50,869 nucleotides of DNA from JAKAGZ01 sp964412105 (GCA_964412105.1 CAYPNM010000025.1:1-50869), one strand, 5' to 3'. Counted from the stretch's first letter, positions 37,868 to 45,375 are shown. Made by a program: numbers and translations. The notes: a model not told the origin generated them from the letters alone.

Positions 37868-40127
37868 AGATGAGGATTTAAAAGAATATTTCAAGAACCC
37901 TAAAAAGAGGAACGGAAGGATATTATCCAAATTAAGCTGGAAGCATAAATTAATTATACTTGGTGTCCTATTAATTGCTGCTGCCGCTTTTATGTATTAT
38001 GTAATATCGGGGTTACCCTCCCTTGAACAGCTTGAAAATCCTAAGCCTCAACTGGCTTCCACAGTTTATACTTCGGATGGAGAAGTGCTTGGGCAATTTT
38101 ATATTGAGAACAGAATAGAGACTCATCTTGATAGCCTCCCAAATTATCTTACTAATGCGCTCATTTCTACGGAGGATAGAAAATTTTATTCACACTGGGG
38201 AGTCGATCTTACTCGTTTTGCAAAAGCTATGGTGAAAAACGTTCTGACGTTTTCCCATGAAGGAGCCAGTACAATAACCCAGCAGCTGGCGAAAAATCTT
38301 TACAATTTGAAAAACAAAAATGAAACTGCGTTTGAGACTGTAATAAGAAAAATCAGGGAATGGATTACCGCCGTTCAAATTGAAAAAACCTACACAAAAA
38401 AGGAGATACTGCAGCTTTATCTTAATGTCTCCTACTTTGGCAAAAGTGCTTACGGTGTCGAATCAGCGGCAAGGGTTTATTTTGGAAAAACAGGTAAGGA
38501 ATTAACTCTTCCTGAATGTGCTATGCTGGTAGCTTTATTGAAATCATCCACCTATTATGATCCTGTTACACATCCTGAACATGCCCTGGCCAGAAGAAAT
38601 CTTGTTATGCATAATATGGTTGTGAATGGAATGTTAAGTGAGGCGAAATACGAAGAGTTAAAGGATCAGCCGATAGTGCTTGCATCTGATAAAATCGGAG
38701 GGAATAAAAGCATTTCTCCGTATTTTATGGAATATGTTCGGCAGCAGATGGAAGCTATGGCCGATAAATATGGTTATGACCTTTACAGGGATGGACTTAA
38801 CATTTATACTACGCTTGATTCGCGGATGCAGAAAATTGCAAATAGTGCCGCTGCTGATCATTTAAAGGAATACCAGGCTTTGTTCAATAAAAAATGGAAG
38901 TGGAGTGAAAACAGGGATTTGCTGACCACATTGATTGATAAAGATATAAAGGGTTCAAAGGAATACAAAGCCGCAACAACTGACGAAAAACGTGCAGAAA
39001 TTTATAATACATTAAAAAATGATAAGAGCTTTATAGATAAAGTAAAAGAGGATGAAACAAGAATTCAGGTGGGATTTGTTGCACTCGATCCTCATACAGG
39101 GCAGATAAAAGCAATGGTAGGCGGGGAGAATCAGGACTTTGGAAGAGGACTAAATCATGCTACTGCAATTAGAAGACAATCCGGTTCGGCTTTTAAACCA
39201 TTTGTTTATACTGTTGCAATAGATAACGGCTATTTTCCGGCATACACATTGCTTAATCAGAAATTTGATTATAACGGTTGGTCGCCTGATAATTTTGAAA
39301 CAGGTGAATACGGGGGCTATACTACTTTACGATATGCGCTTGCGCATTCTCTTAATGTAATTGCAGGAAGATTGACCATCGGTGATAATCCAATCGCTCC
39401 GCCAAAGCAGGTTGTAAAATATGCTAAAAACATGGGGATTGAATCACCACTGTATGCTGTTCCCTCAATTGCACTTGGTACCTCTGAGGTCACACCGCTT
39501 GAAATGACTTCGGCATATGGTACGCTTGCTAATAAGGGTGTTCATGTTTCACCTATTTCAATTTTAAAGATTGAAGATAAGAATGGAATAATGATTGCAG
39601 ATTTTACTCCTAATTATAAGGAAGCAATTTCGCCTCAGACAGCTTCAATAATCACTAATATGCTTCAGGATGTTATTGAAACGGGTACAGGTATTGGAGT
39701 AAGGAGATATTTTCAATATCCGGCAGCAGGAAAAACCGGAACGACACAGGATTTTGCCGATGCATGGTTTGTAGGCTATACTCCGGAACTTTCGGCCGGT
39801 GTTTGGGTGGGTTTTGATGATCATAGAGTCAAATTTACAGCGGAATACGGGCAGGGAGCAAAGGCAGCTTTACCTATCTGGGCAAAGTTTATGGAAGGAG
39901 TTTACAAGGAATTGAATCTTCCGGTAGAATATTTTCAACTGGCTCCCGGAGTTATAAGTGCGCAGTTCTGCCAGCAAACAATGGATGAGGGTGATACAAG
40001 ATTGGCCACTCCATATTGTCCTGTTGTTGTTACAGATATTATTAACTCTAAAAACCTGCCGCGAACTTGTGATATCCATACAGGTGGAAAGATAAAAGAG
40101 GAAAAGAAGGGGGACACGGGGTGGTGA
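37854..40127 (+). CDS. Class A penicillin-binding protein (PBP1A type)
   Basis: 757 residues. There is a membrane anchor at about 32-52. The glycosyltransferase 51 domain has catalytic Glu107 in STEDRKFYSHWG and GASTITQQLAKNL. The transpeptidase domain has Ser445-x-x-Lys448, Ser499-Leu-Asn501 and KTG at 627-629. The enzyme polymerises and crosslinks peptidoglycan in the periplasm. Near the C-terminus two cysteine pairs occur (QFCQQTMDEGDTRLATPYC, then RTCDIH), as in many Bacteroidota PBP1A proteins. The start lies inside the LpxH-like gene. Confidence 0.92.
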   Translation: MAKNKDEDLKEYFKNPKKRNGRILSKLSWKHKLIILGVLLIAAAAFMYYVISGLPSLEQLENPKPQLASTVYTSDGEVLGQFYIENRIETHLDSLPNYLTNALISTEDRKFYSHWGVDLTRFAKAMVKNVLTFSHEGASTITQQLAKNLYNLKNKNETAFETVIRKIREWITAVQIEKTYTKKEILQLYLNVSYFGKSAYGVESAARVYFGKTGKELTLPECAMLVALLKSSTYYDPVTHPEHALARRNLVMHNMVVNGMLSEAKYEELKDQPIVLASDKIGGNKSISPYFMEYVRQQMEAMADKYGYDLYRDGLNIYTTLDSRMQKIANSAAADHLKEYQALFNKKWKWSENRDLLTTLIDKDIKGSKEYKAATTDEKRAEIYNTLKNDKSFIDKVKEDETRIQVGFVALDPHTGQIKAMVGGENQDFGRGLNHATAIRRQSGSAFKPFVYTVAIDNGYFPAYTLLNQKFDYNGWSPDNFETGEYGGYTTLRYALAHSLNVIAGRLTIGDNPIAPPKQVVKYAKNMGIESPLYAVPSIALGTSEVTPLEMTSAYGTLANKGVHVSPISILKIEDKNGIMIADFTPNYKEAISPQTASIITNMLQDVIETGTGIGVRRYFQYPAAGKTGTTQDFADAWFVGYTPELSAGVWVGFDDHRVKFTAEYGQGAKAALPIWAKFMEGVYKELNLPVEYFQLAPGVISAQFCQQTMDEGDTRLATPYCPVVVTDIINSKNLPRTCDIHTGGKIKEEKKGDTGW

Positions 40128-40156
40128 TTTATTAATTTTGAATGTTGAATTTTGAA

Positions 40157-40174
40157 CCTGCCTGACGGTACGCA
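40157..40174. repeat. Decayed half of the dispersed palindrome
   Basis: CCTGCCTGACGGTACGCA keeps the left arm of the 20-bp palindrome but not the right. It is flanked on both sides by TTGAATTTTGAA-like sequence, so it looks inserted into a short low-complexity stretch. Confidence 0.4.
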
Positions 40175-40222
40175 ATGTTCTGAATTTTGAATCATCAGAG
40201 TGCAAAAAGTCTTTTTTAGTTG

Positions 40223-40230
40223 TAAATTTG
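40223..40230 (+). promoter_or_regulatory. Possible Bacteroidota-type -7 element for the tRNA array
   Basis: TAAATTTG fits the TAnnTTTG element 18 bases before the first tRNA copy. No clear -33 TTTG was found, so support is weak. Confidence 0.25.
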
Positions 40231-40248
40231 TCCTTGAAATTTTTGGTT

Positions 40249-40306
40249 GCCCGGATGGTGGAATTGGTAGACCTGCCTGCCGGCAGGCAGGCACGCTAGG
40301 TTCAGG
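40249..40306 (+). pseudogene. tRNA-Leu 5' fragment with palindrome inserted
   Basis: Bases identical to the intact tRNA-Leu at 40562 from its first base through the anticodon (GCCCGGATGG ... CTAGGTTCAGG), except for a clean 20-bp palindrome inserted after GGTAGA in the D-loop. Similarity stops one base past the anticodon CAG, and the 3' half is missing. The GIY-YIG gene follows ten bases later. Confidence 0.85.
40272..40291. repeat. Perfect 20-bp palindrome, copy A
   Basis: CCTGCCTGCCGGCAGGCAGG is its own reverse complement. Compared with the intact tRNA it lies between GGTAGA and CACGCTAGG, with no bases lost or duplicated. Confidence 0.9.
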
Positions 40307-40308
40307 AG
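40304..40308 (+). promoter_or_regulatory. Ribosome-binding site formed at tRNA/GIY-YIG junction
   Basis: AGGAG seven bases before the TTG start at 40316. Its first three bases belong to the tRNA anticodon-loop sequence TTCAGG, so joining the tRNA fragment to the element created the site. Confidence 0.6.
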
Positions 40309-40315
40309 AGAAAAA

Positions 40316-40561
40316 TTGTTTACTGTATATGCAATAAGCAGTCTAATTAAGAATTACATATATGTAGGACTGACCATAGATTTAGAGGATAGATTTAAAA
40401 GACATAATTCAGGCTATGAAAAGACAACAAGAAGTTACAGACCGTTTGAATTGTTATATACTGAAAAACATCAGAGCAGAATCAAAGCAAGAGAAAGAGA
40501 AAAGTATTTAAAATCAGGGGTGGGCAAAGAGTTCTTAAAAGATTTGTTAAAGAAAAAATAA
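40316..40561 (+). CDS. Small stand-alone GIY-YIG nuclease
   Basis: 81 residues, all of it a GIY-YIG domain. Tyr5 (TVYA) and Tyr16 (YIYVGLT) are the two signature tyrosines. Arg26 and His30 (RFKRH) and the metal-binding Glu62 (REKYLKSG) complete the active site. Such mini-proteins are common in Bacteroidota and are often misnamed UvrC. The start is TTG with AGGAG upstream. The last base of the TAA stop (40561) directly precedes the first base of an intact tRNA-Leu, so gene and tRNA share a transcript. The context suggests a nuclease that acts on tRNA-Leu DNA or helps its element move. This is inference. Confidence 0.85.
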   Translation: MFTVYAISSLIKNYIYVGLTIDLEDRFKRHNSGYEKTTRSYRPFELLYTEKHQSRIKAREREKYLKSGVGKEFLKDLLKKK

Positions 40562-40645
40562 GCCCGGATGGTGGAATTGGTAGACACGCTAGGTTCAGGG
40601 TCTAGTGAGGATTCCCTCATGCAGGTTCGAGTCCTGTTCCGGGCA
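40562..40645 (+). tRNA. tRNA-Leu (anticodon CAG)
   Basis: 84 nt and complete. The seven-base acceptor stem is GCCCGGA/TCCGGGC. The D-arm has GGTAGA, the anticodon loop TTCAGGG has CAG at positions 34-36, and there is a class II long variable arm (GAGGATTCCCTC). The T-arm is GCAGG TTCGAGT CCTGT and the discriminator base is A. CCA is not encoded. It is the only functional-looking copy of three. Confidence 0.95.
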
Positions 40646-40717
40646 CAGGGGATTATACCTTCTTGTAATGGCCTATTTTAATTAAGTATTGTTATCCTTT
40701 TGAAATTATTGTATTAA

Positions 40718-40954
40718 ATGATTTATGTCTATGCCATAAAAAGTAAATCGCGTAATTATATTTATGTTGGACTTACAAATGATTTAAAGCGTAGAATAAC
40801 TGAACATAATAATTGAAATAACTTAAAAACAAGAGCATACCGACCGTTTGAGCTTATCTATAGTGAAATTTGTAGTGATAGGATTGAAGCCAGGAAAAGA
40901 GAAAAGTATTTGAAATCGGGAGTTGGAAAAGAGTTCTTAAAGAAAATCTTATAG
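40718..40954 (+). pseudogene. Second GIY-YIG nuclease, interrupted by one in-frame TGA
   Basis: 79 codons from ATG to TAG read MIYVYAIKSKSRNYIYVGLT, then after codon 32 a TGA (40814-40816), then a frame that continues without shift to REKYLKSGVGKEFLKKIL. Compared with the gene at 40316, the stop sits where HNSG has glycine, so GGA to TGA is the likely change. All signature residues remain. Because other genes here end in TGA (for example at 761), recoding is unlikely and I call it a recent pseudogene. It was not visible as one ORF. Confidence 0.8.
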
Positions 40955-40961
40955 GACAAAA

Positions 40962-41065
40962 ATTTGTATGGTGGAACCTGCCTGCCGGCAGGCAGGTTGG
41001 TAGACACACTAGGTTCAGGGTCTAGTGAGGATTCCCTCATGCAGGTTCGAGTCCTGTTCCGGGCA
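40962..41065 (+). pseudogene. Decayed tRNA-Leu copy with palindrome in the D-loop
   Basis: 104 bases, exactly 84 plus a 20-bp insert. From TTGGTAGACAC to the discriminator it matches the intact tRNA except one G to A change (CACGCT to CACACT). The 5' acceptor strand has changed from GCCCGGA to ATTTGTA and cannot pair properly with TCCGGGC. The palindrome lies after GTGGAA, seven bases upstream of the position used in the first copy. An ordinary tRNA finder may report it, but it should not be charged. Confidence 0.85.
40977..40996. repeat. Perfect 20-bp palindrome, copy B
   Basis: Identical to copy A at 40272. It is inserted between GTGGAA and TTGGTAG of the tRNA sequence, again without loss or duplication of flanking bases. 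Confidence 0.9.
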
Positions 41066-41226
41066 CGGTCAAAAGCCGCGTTTATGATCAATACTATTCA
41101 ATAAATTTAAGTTATAGCCCGTTGAAATGTGCTAACTAAACCTCAACTCAAGTTGGGGAATCCCTGATTTTTGCAAAAATTAGCCCTAGTCCATTCTTAA
41201 CACCTTCCATAATTTTTTACAAATTT

Positions 41227-41256
41227 TTGACAACTCTCCAATTTATGGCGTTTATA
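41227..41256 (+). promoter_or_regulatory. Sigma-70-like promoter for the T9SS gene
   Basis: TTGACA at 41227-41232 and TTTATA at 41251-41256 are 18 bp apart, about 36 bases before the ATG. AAGGGG at 41281 is the ribosome site. Confidence 0.5.
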
Positions 41257-41292
41257 TTGTTTTTTGAAGACTTATTAAACAAGGGGTAGAAT

Positions 41293-42768
41293 ATGAAACC
41301 TATTTTAAGGATAATCATTCTTGATCTGGTTTTATCGTTAACATCATTTCCTCAAGTAATGTCTCAAAAACCCGGATTGCCTGAGAGATTCAAATCCAAA
41401 ACATTTCAAAAAGTGCAATATTCTTCATTTAGGGTTATAAATTGGGAAACCAAAGGGAGCTTAAATTTCAATTCATTTATTAAAGCTTTAATAATGAAGA
41501 AAATTATTCTGCAATCCAGCGATTACCTAGCAGATAGGTATGATGAAAATATTGATAAGGAAGCATTCAAAAAAGAATTACTGGAAACAGAATTCCTAAA
41601 AGTAGGACAGCTTTATCAGTCATGGACCAACGGAGATTGGATTGATAGGTCAAACGATTCCCTTATATACGATAATTATTACAATCTAACTGAAGAGCTT
41701 TACAAATATTGGGATTTCTCTTCCTGGAAAGTGTATCAGAGATATGTCTACAGTTATGACGGAAACAATAACCAGATTGAGGGCCTTTTCCAGGAATGGG
41801 ATGGATATGACTGGATAAATAATTGGAAAGATTCTTACTCTTATGATGTGGATAATAATATGATTGAGGATGTATTGCAATTCTGGAATTATTTGGGATA
41901 TTCGGGATGGGTAAAAATTAACAGAGGACTATATACTTATGATGCGAATAGAAATCAAGTAGGTATTATCCAGCAAATATGGAATGACTCTGATTGGGAG
42001 AATTCTGCTAAATATTCATTCTCATACGACGAAAACAATAATATGACGCTGGATATTCGACAATTATGGGAGGATTCTGTATGGGTAAATGATTGGCAAT
42101 TATTATTTACCTATGATGAAAATAATAATGAAACTGGAGTACTTGAACAAAACTGGAATGACTCAATCTGGGTAAATTCATCCAGGATTTCCTATACAAT
42201 AGATAATAACAATAATGTAACGGAAGGTATCCAACAAATTTGGGATGGTTCTATCTGGATTTATTACGGGAGTTATTCCTGGTCTTATGATAGTAATAAT
42301 AATATAACCAAACGGCTTGAGCAAAAGTGGGATTGCTCTGCGTGGATAAATTATGTTATTTATTCTTATGCTTATGATGAAAATAATAATCAAACAGAAG
42401 ATCTTTACCAGATGTGGGATAACTCATCCTGGTTGAACATTGACAGATATTTATATTCGTATTCTGCAATTGTTGACGCAATAAGTTTCAATCCAGCAAC
42501 AATAGTTTCCTACAGCTTATCGAACAACTATCCCAATCCATTCAATCCTTCTACTACAATTAGCTATACCATTCCTAAGGGAAGCAAAGTTAGTCTAAAG
42601 GTATTTAATTTGTTGGGTAGTGAAGTAGATGAATTGGTAAATGAAGAAAAGAGTGCCGGCAGTTATCAGGTAACTTTTAATGCATCATCACTTTCAAGCG
42701 GAGTTTATTTTTATAGAATTAGGGCAGGGGATTTCGTTCAGACAAAGAAGATGATATTACTAAAATAG
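41293..42768 (+). CDS. Secreted repeat protein with T9SS type A sorting domain
   Basis: 491 residues. The signal peptide (1-25) is followed by a linker (to about 95). About eight tandem repeats of roughly 29 residues with the pattern YxYDxNNNxTxxxxQxWxxSxWxN follow (about 150-395), recalling YD-type repeats. The last 85 residues (SLSNNYPNPFNPSTTISYTI to GDFVQTKKMILLK) are a type IX secretion sorting domain, so the protein is exported to the cell surface and probably anchored there. Function may be adhesion. The Asn-rich turns appear as GATAATAATAA-like runs in the DNA and could recombine. Confidence 0.88.
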   Translation: MKPILRIIILDLVLSLTSFPQVMSQKPGLPERFKSKTFQKVQYSSFRVINWETKGSLNFNSFIKALIMKKIILQSSDYLADRYDENIDKEAFKKELLETEFLKVGQLYQSWTNGDWIDRSNDSLIYDNYYNLTEELYKYWDFSSWKVYQRYVYSYDGNNNQIEGLFQEWDGYDWINNWKDSYSYDVDNNMIEDVLQFWNYLGYSGWVKINRGLYTYDANRNQVGIIQQIWNDSDWENSAKYSFSYDENNNMTLDIRQLWEDSVWVNDWQLLFTYDENNNETGVLEQNWNDSIWVNSSRISYTIDNNNNVTEGIQQIWDGSIWIYYGSYSWSYDSNNNITKRLEQKWDCSAWINYVIYSYAYDENNNQTEDLYQMWDNSSWLNIDRYLYSYSAIVDAISFNPATIVSYSLSNNYPNPFNPSTTISYTIPKGSKVSLKVFNLLGSEVDELVNEEKSAGSYQVTFNASSLSSGVYFYRIRAGDFVQTKKMILLK

Positions 42769-42796
42769 CATAAGCGATGTTATCAAAGAATATTTA

Positions 42797-42823
42797 CCCG
42801 CTTAGGGGAGGCGGGATTTTTTT
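42797..42823 (+). terminator. Intrinsic terminator
   Basis: CCCGC, nine-base loop, GCGGG, then A and TTTTTTT, 29 bases after the stop of the T9SS gene. Confidence 0.65.
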
Positions 42824-42896
42824 GAATAGATATTGCAAAGAACTTTCAACCGCAGTGGATATAAGCCCTAATTATTCTGCGAATATGCAGGGGCTA

Positions 42897-42919
42897 TTGA
42901 CTTAAATCAAATGAGTCAA
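42897..42919. promoter_or_regulatory. Inverted repeat upstream of lectin-like gene
   Basis: TTGACT and AGTCAA are six-base arms with 11 bases between them, about 115 bp before the ATG at 43036. It could be an operator or a -35 region. Support is weak. Confidence 0.2.
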
Positions 42920-43035
42920 TTTAGTTTTTATCCGTTAAAATAAATATAAAATCGTAGTTCGGATATTTTTAGAAATTAATGTAAATTAACCTCTGAGCCT
43001 ATATTAATTCAGTTAACAAAAAAAGGAGAACTAAA

Positions 43036-43398
43036 ATGAAGATCTATTCAATGGCTTTTCTGGTGCTAATATTGTTTTTCAGTGCAAATGCATTATTAGC
43101 TCAGGAAATTCAAACGGGGAAGTACTCCATTAATAATTCAAGTCCGAACTATACGTTAGATAAGAGCTCTGGAGATAGGTCAATGACGATTGTCGTAAAC
43201 TTTGATAAAGGATTTGAAAAAAAACCAAGTGTTATGTTATCAGTAACAAAGGTTGATGCAGGGATCAATTCAAATATCAGATATAACGTCGAAGCAATAT
43301 CTGTTTCACGTGATGGCTTTACTATAAAGATTTCAACATGGAGCGATTCAATAATTAATGGAATTGCGGGCAATTGGGTAGCAATTTCAGAGAAATAA
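43036..43398 (+). CDS. Small secreted H-type lectin-like protein
   Basis: 120 residues. The signal peptide (1-22, ending LLAQ) precedes a domain (about 45-118) with VVNFDKGFEKKPSVMLSVTKVDAG, then SVSRDGFTIKISTWSDS and GNWVAIS. This order (F...F...P.V, D, GF.+.., TW, W.A) is that of H-type lectin domains, which bind galactose-type sugars. AAGGAG lies seven bases before the ATG. There is no T9SS signal. Sugar binding is predicted from pattern only. Confidence 0.6.
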   Translation: MKIYSMAFLVLILFFSANALLAQEIQTGKYSINNSSPNYTLDKSSGDRSMTIVVNFDKGFEKKPSVMLSVTKVDAGINSNIRYNVEAISVSRDGFTIKISTWSDSIINGIAGNWVAISEK

Positions 43399-43497
43399 GG
43401 GGCTTAAAAATTATAAGATCTAATTAATCATTATTCTCAGATTTTGAACAGATATTCAGTATAGTTGAGATAAAAGTTAGATCAATAAATGCAATTT

Positions 43498-43558
43498 AGC
43501 CTGAGTGGATTTCAAAAGGTTTCAATTACCCTTAAATTTTTCCACTCAGGCTTTTTGT
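43498..43558 (+). terminator. Long-stem hairpin with T-run
   Basis: AGCCTGAGTGGA (43498-43509) and TCCACTCAGGCT (43541-43552) pair perfectly over 12 bases around a 31-base loop, and CTTTTTG follows. It lies 100 bp after the lectin-like gene and may end that transcript or a small RNA. Confidence 0.6.
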
Positions 43559-43695
43559 TTAATATTTAATTGTCATTTTAATTATTTTTAGTAAATCACT
43601 ATATAAAATACTGTAGAATATGGTGCCTGCTTATAATGAGGCATCAACTATAAGTCGTACACCGGTTGAATATTTAATTTGGGGGAAATATTCCA

Positions 43696-44100
43696 ATGAA
43701 TTCCTGCAGTGATAAATATAAAGTCACTATTAACTTCGAAATAAAAACCTATGAGATTGACATTGCCGGTCATGTAAATAATATCGTTTACATTAAGTGG
43801 CTTGAAGATTTAAGGAACAAACTCTTTCCGCAGTTGCTCCCCGTAGAGGATTTACTTAAGGAGAAATTCTATCCTGTAATTACCTCCACTACCATTAATT
43901 ATAAGAAACAGCTTAAATTTGGCGATAAACCGTCCGGGACAATGAACATTGAGAATGCGAAACACGGCCTGCTGATTTTGAATTTCAGATTTGTAAATAA
44001 TGGTAATACTTGTGTATACGGTGAACAGAAATGCGTGATCTTAAATCTTAAAACAGGGTTGATGGATAAAGAAAAATTAAAATTCATTTTTAATGAATGA
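43696..44100 (+). CDS. Hotdog-fold acyl-CoA thioesterase (4HBT-like)
   Basis: 134 residues. FEIKTYEIDIAGHVNNIVYIKWLEDLR carries the catalytic Asp22 and the GHVNN of 4-hydroxybenzoyl-CoA thioesterase-like enzymes, and the rest shows the hotdog strand pattern (FYPVITSTTINYKKQLKFGD). It would hydrolyse acyl-CoA or acyl carrier esters in the cytoplasm. GGGGAAA precedes the ATG. The ACT-domain gene follows after 10 bases, so the two form an operon. Confidence 0.85.
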   Translation: MNSCSDKYKVTINFEIKTYEIDIAGHVNNIVYIKWLEDLRNKLFPQLLPVEDLLKEKFYPVITSTTINYKKQLKFGDKPSGTMNIENAKHGLLILNFRFVNNGNTCVYGEQKCVILNLKTGLMDKEKLKFIFNE

Positions 44101-44110
44101 CTTTTAAGTT

Positions 44111-44497
44111 ATGGAAGAAGTTAAACTTTCATTATCAGTATTACAAGATAGATTAGCTGTTTGTCGTTTGGACAAAAGTGACGCAATCCCTTACTGGGCA
44201 ACAGAAGGTACATTTTTCTCTATTAGCAGAACGGATGATGAATTATCGATTGTTTGTTCAGAGAATAGTGTCCCGGACAATATTAAATCTGAAAAAAACT
44301 GGAGAACGCTCAAGGTAATCGGGCCATTGGATTTTTCTTTGACGGGTATACTCGCTTCATTAGCAAATGCACTGGCGGAGGCAAAGATCAGTATTTTGGC
44401 TGTTTCAACGTTTGATACGGATTATATACTCGTAAAAAGCAGGAATCTTGAAAAGACAGTGAAAGTATTAAGTTCTTTTTGCAATATTCAGCGCTAA
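44111..44497 (+). CDS. ACT-domain (ACT_7/CASTOR-like) protein
   Basis: 128 residues. The two halves resemble small ACT-like units: LSLSVLQDRLAVCRLDKSDAIPYW then FFSISRTDDELSIVCSENSVP, and KVIGPLDFSLTGILASLANALAEAKISILAVSTFDTDYILV. The second half is typical of the ACT_7 group that binds amino acids. It has no enzyme domain and probably senses a small ligand. It is coupled to the thioesterase gene upstream. Confidence 0.75.
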   Translation: MEEVKLSLSVLQDRLAVCRLDKSDAIPYWATEGTFFSISRTDDELSIVCSENSVPDNIKSEKNWRTLKVIGPLDFSLTGILASLANALAEAKISILAVSTFDTDYILVKSRNLEKTVKVLSSFCNIQR

Positions 44498-44684
44498 ATT
44501 ATTATTACATCAAAAAATTTAATAATAAAATAAATTCATATTTCAGTTTTTTTGCTTAATTTATTTCCGGCTGTTTGCCTATTTAAGATAAAACGCAGTG
44601 AAACTGAGGGTCACTTCCGCTGCCTTACGATGGAAACAAGAAAGAATTAATTACTTACTCAACAACATATAAGAGGAGATAATT

Positions 44685-45281
44685 ATGAACCTTGTAGATC
44701 GCGCGAAGAACATCATCATGACACCCAAAACAGAATGGCCGGTTATTGCATCAGAGACACCCGATACCCAGCAGATTCTCGTTACTTATATCCTTCCCCT
44801 TGCTCTTATTCCGGCTATTGCAAATGTTATTGGCTGGGGATTCATTGGCTCCATTTTTACCTCTATTAAATGGGGTATTGCAATGGGACTCGTTCAATTT
44901 TTCTCGGTTTTTATTTCTATTTTCATTGCTTCGTTTGTGATCAATGCACTTGCATCAAGTTTCTCATCTACCAGGGATTCCGGAAGAGCAATGCAGCTTG
45001 TCGCCTATTCCTATACTCCGTCTTTGGTCGGCGGAATTTTTTCTTTAATTCCTGTAATCGGATGGATTGGTGGATTATTTGGTCTTTACGGATTGTACCT
45101 TATGTATCTTGGCATACCTCATTTAATGAAAACTCCCCAGGATAAAGTTGCAGTTTATTTTATCGTTTCACTGATTGTTATAATAGTTGTTTATGTGGTT
45201 GTTTCTTTGATATTGACGAGTATTTTCGTCTCAGTACTTGGTCTGGAGATGTTTAAAATTGCTAATTCATTTTCACAGTGA
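44685..45281 (+). CDS. YIP1-family membrane protein
   Basis: 198 residues with about five membrane helices (from residue 28 on). The N-terminus NLVDRAKNIIMTPKTEWPVIASE is the typical entry of bacterial Yip1-domain proteins. Function in bacteria is unknown. GAGGAG lies seven bases before the ATG. A strong hairpin terminator follows at 45337. Confidence 0.85.
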   Translation: MNLVDRAKNIIMTPKTEWPVIASETPDTQQILVTYILPLALIPAIANVIGWGFIGSIFTSIKWGIAMGLVQFFSVFISIFIASFVINALASSFSSTRDSGRAMQLVAYSYTPSLVGGIFSLIPVIGWIGGLFGLYGLYLMYLGIPHLMKTPQDKVAVYFIVSLIVIIVVYVVVSLILTSIFVSVLGLEMFKIANSFSQ

Positions 45282-45336
45282 TTTAGGTAAACTTTTAACT
45301 TATCAATTTCGATTTATTTTTTAATTGCAGTCTATT

Positions 45337-45375
45337 TCCCGGCAGATAATATTAACTGCCGGGATTAGCTTTTTG
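45337..45375. terminator. Terminator between convergent genes
   Basis: TCCCGGCAG and CTGCCGGGA pair over nine bases around a ten-base AT loop (45337-45364), with GCTTTTTG following on the plus strand. Confidence 0.75.

Noticed and set aside
39935..40294. Minus-strand ORF beginning MPACRQAG
   Set aside because: It overlaps the end of the PBP gene and begins inside the palindrome; another artefact of the repeat.
40249..40645. Group I intron inside a tRNA-Leu gene
   Set aside because: The break is at the anticodon loop as in tRNA-Leu introns, but the 3' exon alone is not what follows: a complete tRNA begins after the nuclease gene, and the 250-base insert is nearly all coding, leaving no room for an intron core.
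40718..40954. UGA recoded as glycine in the second GIY-YIG frame
   Set aside because: Genes in the window end in TGA (for example at 761 and 28582), so the standard code holds and the TGA is a nonsense mutation.
40858..41091. Minus-strand ORF of 77 codons containing LPAGRQ
   Set aside because: It runs backwards through the third tRNA copy and the palindrome; the peptide is a translation artefact of the repeat.
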